Shown here: piece after piece, positions 57,401-64,000 of the stretch
Layout of the letters: each line of letters begins with the position of its first letter
Numbering within the stretch: the stretch's first letter is position 1
Assembly: GCA_030248195.1 (NCBI GenBank)
Contig: JASAND010026213.1
Coordinates: 1-64,000, forward strand
Direction: 5' to 3'
Length of the DNA stretch: 64,000 nt
From: Trissonchulus latispiculum
Taxonomy: Eukaryota > Nematoda > Enoplea > Enoplida > Ironidae
Notes under the pieces: model-generated
Database searches by the model: none
Told to the model about the DNA's origin: nothing
What the model saw: the letters and a program-made list of their open reading frames with translations, nothing else
Made by a program: the position numbers and the translations under genes

Positions 57401-58911
57401 TGTTTAAATAATTATCAATTATAATTAAATATGTATAAGGAAAACTAATTTTGTATATGAACTGGCGTATCTGAATGTACTTGAAGTTGTTAGTTTCTAA
57501 ACATTTGGAAACAAGAAATCGTTAACAATTGTCAAAATGTTTTGAAACTTTAATTACTTAGCACTTAATAAAAAAAAGTTAAGCTCTGTCCTTTTCTTGT
57601 CTTGTGTAGCTAACTTCTAAAAACTTTTAGCGGTAATAAACTTTACTTTTTAAAAAAAAGGTCGATAAGTGCAAGTATACATCAACTTTTCATGACGAAT
57701 GTCGTTGAACGTAAAAAATGCAAATTTCTAGCAAATTTGTCTACAACCATTACAAATGTTCTGGCAGTGCATTAACAGGCGGTATTTAGCAGAAGCCAAG
57801 CTAAAAGCCGATTAAACAAAATGACACATTTTTAAGTAATTTCCATAAATTTTAATGGGCGTTTGGGCTAAGATTTATTTAACGAACTTTGATACTACAT
57901 TGATTGATACTCAAAATTGAAAAATAGACAGATTAGCAAAGTATTTAAGAGGCACATAATGGCTCGTAACCCATATTTATTTTATGTCATGTGTTTCAGG
58001 GTGGTTTATTTGTGTGAGAAATCAAAATTATTTACAAGGTACAAAATAATTGCTTCTTATTAAGTGTATAAAACTGATGTAACAGAAAAAAAACCACGCT
58101 CTGCTACCAAGTGTCACAAGGGCTTCTGGAGGTCTATAAAGTTTACAGTGGAAGCGTAGATAGGCTTAGTCCTTATGACAATCTATAGCTGTGGATCGTT
58201 GCTCGTTCTTAGATACACTGAAGGCATAACAGGTTTATTGAAAGTTCAGGCAAGCAGGTACAGACAACAGTTCAATGGCAGCGCTCGTAGGCAAGAGCGA
58301 ATGGCAAGGTACAGAGCGTATAGCTAGCTCGAGTTCTCAGAAACAGGCAACTTCTACACAAAACATCAGCTTATAAAGGAATATTTGCCCCGCCCCTGCA
58401 GTCTATCGTATCCCCCACCTGTGCTCGTTGATACCGTTTTTGCTGAGTCTTCTCCAAAATGTTAGGGTAACAATTCGTTATTACGTATAAGAACTCAGGC
58501 GGTTCCTTTTAACTTTAGATCTAACGAAAGTAGTGACGCACGATTTCTGACAGATAAGAAAGGGCACAGGAAATGTAAAAACAAGTAAAATCAAGCTAAG
58601 CATTCGTCAACTGTCAATTCACCGCTACGATTTCCAAAGTCACACCACCTTCTGGAAACTTCCAACCAATAAGTAGATAGTTACGTAGCACGCCTCACTT
58701 GACTGCAAGCAATTGGCTGCCAGCGTTAGCCAGGCTTACGGTAACAATATTTTAAAGCGTAGCATAGAAAAGCAGTCTTTGGGATAATTTCGGGAGAACT
58801 TCACAAGTTTACGTATTTACGTAGGTTTTAAATTTCGTTAATTTGATACGTATGTTTCCAATTTTAATATGAAATAATCCATATATAGCTAGGATTTATA
58901 CACTCGTGACA
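54483..58911 (+). mobile_element. Young non-coding LTR retrotransposon (LARD-like, 4.4 kb)
   Basis: Two ~800-bp LTRs (54483-55283, 58112-58911) start TGTCACAAGGG and end CACTCGTGACA, with a 6-bp inverted TGTCAC/GTGACA. I count about four or five differences between them, so insertion is recent. Target duplication TTTG (54479-54482 and 58912-58915). The 2.8-kb interior is AT-rich and has no gag, protease, RT or integrase, so it depends on enzymes from elsewhere. A tRNA-Glu-like sequence lies near its 5' end. No clear primer-binding site was recognised; an A-rich purine run lies about 20 bp before the right LTR. Confidence 0.9.
55484..55557 (-). other. tRNA-Glu-like sequence inside the LTR element
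   Basis: On the minus strand: A box TGGCCTAATGG, an anticodon loop TTTTCAC giving TTC (Glu), and a B-box-like GGATCGAATCC. The T-stem does not pair, so it is a pseudogene or captured sequence. Confidence 0.5.
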
Positions 58912-58915
58912 TTTG

Positions 58916-59999
58916 CAGCATCAACTGGCTAGGTTTCATAAAATTTGCCAGTTTCTATGTTAAAATGCAAAATGTAAATTTTTTGAAATTCAATGAAATA
59001 AAATAAAATAAATGTTGTTTCAGTGTTTTTTCGCGATTTCTTTGTCCCAGAGTACATTTTGACCACTTTAGCTGAGCCAAACAGTCGATCCGCCGAAATG
59101 AGGTTTTTACCGGCTAGCACAAAATTATCAAGTCCAAATGCAATTTTGAGCTGTTCACGTGAAAGTACGCATTAAACTTGCTATGTGAATGGCTTTTGAG
59201 CAACTAATAACCATTTTTCGGAGTTTGACAGCAAAAGCAACAATTGGTTTTTTCCCACCCCTTGGTTTTATTTTCCCATTTTTTTAAAGTTCTGCTGGCA
59301 GCTTGCCAAGCGTCGCCGGAAGACGAGACCGACATTTTTGGAAAGAGCACATCTTGTTCTCGTAGAAACTATTTTTTTAAACTATTTTACAAAAGCTATT
59401 GTGAACTACTATGGAAAATTTTCTACAGTCCTTCAAAATAGGCAAATCTTGAATTTTTGGGGGGGGGTCGAAAATGCCAAAATTTTCAAAATGTCAAAAA
59501 ATACTCAAAAGTGGTCCGATTTTGCTCAAATTTCATGTGGTAGGTGGGCTGGGCCCTGCCAACTTGCACGCCGAATTTGAGCCCGCTAGCTCATCCCCAT
59601 CGCCCAAACGGGGGTTGGTTTTTTCCACCAATTGCGGGTTGGTTTCCCCCCCCCCGACCTCTATAAAGTTTCTGAAGAACTGCCGATAGCAACTGTCTGG
59701 ACAGTTTTCGCGAATATGGGTTGTTCAGCGAAGCTGGTCCATATTAGTACGCTTTTAACCTAGTCCTGGCGTTCACAACCACCTAGTCCATATTGAGTCA
59801 GGCGAAATGACAGTCATTAAAAAGATAATTTTATAAATTAACACAAGGTCTGCAAGTAAAAACGTCTCATTTCTAGGCTAATGAAATGAGTCCTATGTAC
59901 TTTATGACAACGTTCATCATTATAAGATAAAGTCCGAGAATTCAAAAAACGAGGAACAAAATTGCTTCTGCACCTCTCTAGAATCTCAATCATTAACTA
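58916..59999. other. Spacer, nothing recognised
   Basis: No gene. Two GGTTTTTTCC-ACC words (59245, 59615) and GTCCATATT words (59735-59800) are the only internal repeats. Confidence 0.3.
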
Positions 60000-60527
60000 G
60001 GGGGGAAAATGCCCTCGACGGGCAACCAACTTGGTAGAATAGGGAAAGACTTGAATGTTAAATACACGGTGCACAGTTACAACTGAGATTCTGCTGAAGC
60101 GGAAAAATGCCGTTTCTCAGCGACTAAAATGACAGAAACCAGCTTTGTGCGCCGAATAGGGAATCTGCTCGGCGACTAAAATGAAAGAAACCAGCTTTGT
60201 GCGCCGAATAGGGATTCTACTCGGCGACTAAAATGAAAGAAACCAGCTTTGTCGCCGAATAGGGAATTCCCTCCTTCCGCCCTATTCGCGCGAACTTCTC
60301 TTTTTTTGGAGGAAATATATAGACAATTATTCTGTTGGGAACTGGTAACGTAAGCATTGCGCTCAATATGACATTTCACGTGCCGGTTGCGTGGTGACTA
60401 GGGGTGGCGCTAGATTAATTTCTTTTTGAGCTACCTGATCCGTAAATATTTTACGCATGTATACAACCGCTAGCAGGACCAACAGAAAGCAACAATAAGT
60501 ATAATACAGTTAACAATACACAATAAG

Positions 60528-62491
60528 TATCATAGGGGTCGCGGCAGCGACCCCTATAATATGTGTGAAAAGTGGCTGGAGACAGTGTAAAATAAGCTGC
60601 GCAGAAGCTGCGCAAAATCCTGCGCAGATTTCATGCGCAAATTGTAGAGCACATCGAGTTTAGTATGTCTGTGAAGTTTCAGCCCCGTATCACTTACCGT
60701 TAAAAAGTTGCGCCCCGGACCGGTTATGGCGGCGATGTTTTTTTTTCCGGTTTCTCCTATTTGATGGTTGTATTGTACATAATGTTCGCCGCTTTCACGT
60801 GATCTGCAGCGGTGGGCCAACCTAAAGGGCTATAGGGTCTAGTAGTACCCTCTAAAGAATTTAAGAATCACAACTTTTTTGCGCCGCAGCTGCGCCACAG
60901 CGCCGCAGTGGCGCCGCAAAGTCGGCTCATAGCGAAAAGTGACCATTTTTGTGGTCGTCGCTCAGGTCGAACGTTACGAGCTGGGGCTGATTTCTTTTTA
61001 TATTCAGAAATTACATATATTGAACTAACTAACGGTCCAGGTTGCGTTTCTCTATCACTTCCCTAGCGACCACAGTGGCCCGTCAAAAATGGCGAAAATT
61101 CGAAAAATGAAAAATCGAAATTTCTCGCTATCTATTCAACTTTGAAAGCTCAAGTCTTCCATACAATGGTTTTCTGGCACGGAGAATCGATTCCCGCAGT
61201 CAGTTTTACCGTCAGACCCACCCATTTTGCTGGGCTGGTTCCACTTTGCTGTCGGGAGGGTCAAGTCGGAAACCGCTTCCTGGAGGTCCATAGTAGGCTT
61301 TACCTGGCCTCTCAAAACATTGTCTATAGGGGTTTTCTGGTGCGCCCAGCTCATTCCGGGTATCCGTTTTGCCGTCCGACGTACGTATTTTGCTGGGCTG
61401 GTTCCACTTTGCCGTCAGGAGGGTCAAATCGAAAACCGCTTCCTGGAGGTCCATAGTAGGTTTTACCTGGCCTCTCAAAACTTTGTCTATAGGGGTTTTC
61501 AGGTGTGCCCAGCTCATTCCCGGTATCCGTTTTGCAATCCGACGTGCATATATTGCTGGGCTGGTTCTACTTTGCCGTTTGACGGGTCAGTCGGGTGGGA
61601 GGGTCAAATGGTCGAAAATAAAGTTTTTCAAAAGTGGTCAAATTTGGTATCAAATGAAAGCCCTAAGTGAGCTGAGCAACTTTTGTCATAGAACTGCGTA
61701 CCCAAACTGGCTGTAGAGTGCTGTGGTGGGGTGGGGTGGGGACTTAGGCGATTTTGGGTCAAAAATAAAATTTTTCAAAAGTGGTCAGATTTGGTATCAA
61801 ATGAAAGCCCAAAGTGAGCTGAGCAACTTTTGTCATAGAACTGCGTACCCAAACTGGCTGTAGGGTGCTGTGGTGGGGACTTAGGCGATGTTGGGTCTAA
61901 AATAAAATTTTTCAAAAGCGGTCAAATTTGGTATCAAATGAAAGCCCTAAGTGAGCTGAGCAACTTTTGTCATAGAACTGCGTACCCAAACTGGCTGTAG
62001 AGTGCTGTGGTGGGGTGGGGTGGGGACTTAGGCGATTTTGGGTCAAAAATAAAATTTTTCAAAAGTGGTCAAATTTGGTATCAAATAAAGCCCAAAGTGA
62101 GCTGAGCAACTTTTGTCATAGAACTGCGTACCCAAACTGGCTGTAGGGTGCTGTGGTGGGGACTTAGGCGATGTTGGGTCTAAAATAAAATTTTTCAAAA
62201 GCGGTCAAATTTGGTATCAAATGAAAGCCCTAAGTGAGCTGAGCAAATTTTGTCATAGAACTGCGTGCCCAAAGTGGCTGTAGAGTGCTGTGGTGGGGAC
62301 TTAGGCGATTTTGGGTCTAAAATAAAATTTTTCAAAAGCGGTCAAATTTGGTATCAAATGAAAGCCCTAAATGAGCTGAGCAACTTTTGCTGTCGGATTT
62401 ATATATGCCTTTCTCAACCGGAATTTAAAGGATAGACATCGGCCCAACACACATATTATCCCCTTTTGTGCGGAGCACTTTTGTTACTTGT
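60528..62491 (-). mobile_element. Terminal-hairpin element N3 (2.0 kb)
   Basis: Minus-strand element. 5' end ACAAGTAACAAAAGTGCTCC at 62491. A tandem array (61600-62400), then a ~165-bp GGTTTTCTGG tandem (61150-61600), then the conserved 3' region and hairpin AGGGGTCGC/GCGACCCCT ending ATGATA at 60528. Same ends as N2. Non-coding. Confidence 0.87.
61600..62400 (-). repeat. 137-147-bp tandem array inside N3
   Basis: The word GAGCTGAGCAAC starts at 61669, 61816, 61953, 62099, 62236 and 62373, giving spacings of 147, 137, 146, 137 and 137. The 10-bp difference comes from a GGGGTGGGGT insertion. About 1.6 related monomers lie in N2. Confidence 0.95.
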
Positions 62492-63104
62492 ATATATACA
62501 GTTTAAACAATTTGTGGTCGACAGTCTTTGTGCTAAAACATATGCAATCAATCGCATTTCATTCTATATAATGTTTGATTGTGTAAATTCTCGACAAGAT
62601 CAGAACGGAGCACACCTATACTACATACGTATATCAGCAACATTATCCAAATCGTGTATGCTCTCAATGTTTCTGATAGCACATCAAAGACAGCGTATTT
62701 ATGTCTGTGAAAACCTTGACTTAAGTGCTTGATAAAATTGTTGTTTTGCATTCTGAAGCAATTCTGCCATTCTGAAGCTCCCTATCATTATTCAGCAAAG
62801 CAACACATAATAGGCTTCAAAGTTCGCGCGAATAGGGCGGAAGGAGGGAATTCCCTATTCGGCGACAAAGCTGGTTTCTTTCATTTTAGTCGCCGAGTAG
62901 AATCCCTATTCGGCGCACAAAGCTGGTTTCTGTCATTTTAGTCGCTGAGAAACGGCATTTTTCCGCTTCAGCAGAATCTCAGCTGTAACTGTGCACCGTG
63001 TATTTAACATTCAAGTCTTTCCCTATTCTACCAGTTGGTTGCCCGTCGAGGGCATTTTCCCCCCTAGTTTCGCTTATTTTTCCGCTGCAGAGAAAATGAT
63101 GTCA

Positions 63105-63140
63105 GAGAAGTTGCACACACACATATATATATATATACAC
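63105..63140. repeat. (CA)n/(TA)n microsatellite
   Basis: CACACACACATATATATATATACAC run. Confidence 0.85.
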
Positions 63141-63234
63141 AATGTTATGTAAGCAAAGCTAGCTAGCGTAAACAGGCTGGATGAAAAACGTTATAGTTTA
63201 ACTGAATGTATTTGCTGAAGCGGAAAAATGCCTG

Positions 63235-63590
63235 TTAATAGCCATTTCAGAACTTTATACACGGTGTGTCATTTTAGGGTGGAAGACCACCGTTCATAGC
63301 CTTTTCAGAACTTAATACACGGTGCGTCATCTTAGGCTGGAAGGCCACTGTTCCTGGCCTTTTCAGAACTTAATACGCGGTGGGTCATCTTAGGCTGGAA
63401 GACCACCGTTCATAGCCTTTTCAGAACTTTATACACGGTGCGTTATCTTAGGCTGGAAGACCACCGTTCATAGCCTTTTCAGAACTTAATACACGGTGCG
63501 TCATCTTAGGCTGGAAGGCCACTGTTCATTGCCTTTTCAGAGCTTTTTACACGGTGCGTTATCTTAGGCAAGAAGGCTATTTTAAAAGCC
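63235..63590 (+). repeat. ~58-bp tandem repeat, six units
   Basis: Units of the form TTCAGAACTTNATACACGGTG-YGTCATCTTAGGCTGGAAG-CCACYGTTCATAGCC. Confidence 0.92.
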
Positions 63591-63604
63591 AACCAGCACA
63601 GTTA

Positions 63605-64000
63605 CCTTGGATATGCAGCTCCATGACAAAAGCTGCTCTGCTCATTTAGGGCTTTCATTTCAAACCAAATTTGACAACTTTTGGAAATTTTGATTTTTGA
63701 TCGGTCCTCACCCCTGAGCTCGCTAGGGACACTTTAGAGGGGTCCTCCAATGACAAAACATGTTCGCCTCACCATGGGCTTTCACTTGATACCAAACTTT
63801 GCCACTTTTGGAAAAATCGATTTTTGAACATTTTGGACCGGTCCAGACCCTGGTCAGGGCGCCACAGGCCGCTGGGGCCACATTAGAAGGGTCCTCCAAC
63901 GACAAAAAAGTTTGCCTCATCAAGGGCTTTCATTTGATACCAAAGTTGGAAATTTCTTAAAAAATCGATTTTTGACCAGTCCGAACCCTGCTCAGGGCCC
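63605..64000 (+). repeat. ~128-148-bp tandem repeat running off the window
   Basis: Three units contain GACAAAA...GGGCTTTCAYTTGATACCAAA. They are distant relatives of the N3 monomer (shared GCTTTCATTTGATACCAAA). This may be the array of another terminal-hairpin element continuing beyond 64000. Confidence 0.8.

Larger units (their letters stand above)
60000..63064. mobile_element. Large TIR element O (3.1 kb) enclosing N3
   Basis: The termini GGGGGGAAAATGCCCTCGAC and inverse are flanked by TA (CTAG on both sides). The left arm 60000-60300 is inverted at 62822-63064. Each arm holds tandem ~55-bp GCGACTAAAATG-AGAAACC-GCTTTGT units, three on the left and two on the right. About 2 kb of the interior is element N3. 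Confidence 0.8.

Noticed and set aside
54483..58911. Segmental duplication of an 800-bp host segment
   Set aside because: The repeats begin TG and end CA with a short inverted terminus and are flanked by TTTG on both outer sides, as expected for LTRs.
61142..61716. Overlapping 100-147-residue frames
   Set aside because: Arise from the tandem GGTTTTCTGG units of element N3. Peptides repeat with the DNA period and occur on both strands.

Overview
This is a nuclear window from an animal, most likely a bilaterian invertebrate. An arthropod-like genome is my best guess, but nothing here proves the phylum. The evidence is spliced genes with GT-AG introns, metazoan protein families (an SLC5 sodium-coupled solute transporter and a germinal-centre-kinase-III Ste20 kinase), CR1/L2-type LINE remnants, a tRNA-derived SINE and very many short non-autonomous DNA transposons. 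There is no bacterial or phage signal.

Only two host genes are convincing. On the plus strand a complete SLC5 transporter runs from 14311 to 17501 in four exons that join to 595 codons plus a stop. On the minus strand a GCKIII kinase (STK24/25/26, MST3/MST4 family) runs from 42534 (perhaps 43799) down to 32725. Its ten clear coding exons keep frame at every junction (721 codons plus stop). They hold the whole kinase domain, a low-complexity linker and the C-terminal dimerisation region.

The rest is a dense, nested transposon landscape, much of which can be dated by target-site duplications. 568-9663: a terminal-hairpin element end, then TTAA-flanked elements (families A, B, C and D) and a foldback MITE. 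12332-13519: a MITE, a GC-rich hairpin repeat and a LINE fragment with a 2A-like motif. 17594-22314: TTAA elements, then a stack of four nested insertions. 22430-29591: short repeats, a hAT MITE, a palindromic element inside another, and a TTAA element inside a TA-flanked MITE. 29906-31912: a SINE split by a hAT-like insertion, then a miniature LTR element (TRIM) with a Pol III tRNA-like unit in each LTR. 33085-36456: inside the last kinase intron, a large element with a 146-bp satellite array. 44295-50208: a hAT MITE, LINE reverse transcriptase remnants, a terminal-hairpin element, and a frameshifted reading frame with a Cys-rich N-terminus and a NADAR-like domain. 50683-63064: a second satellite-bearing element inside inverted arms, a hAT element, a young 4.4-kb LTR element with no coding capacity, and a third terminal-hairpin element inside a large TIR element. 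The last 0.8 kb is tandem repeats.

The two systems most worth following up are (1) the TRIM at 31246-31912, whose LTRs each hold an A box, a B box and a T4 terminator, and (2) a set of elements (33085-36456, 47556-48894, 50853-52767, 60528-62491, and an end at 568-886). Their full copies share one 5' end and all share a 3' terminal hairpin whose stem covaries. Their internal satellite monomers are unrelated in sequence yet have nearly the same period, about 137-148 bp. I had no database access; superfamily names are inferred from termini and target duplications.
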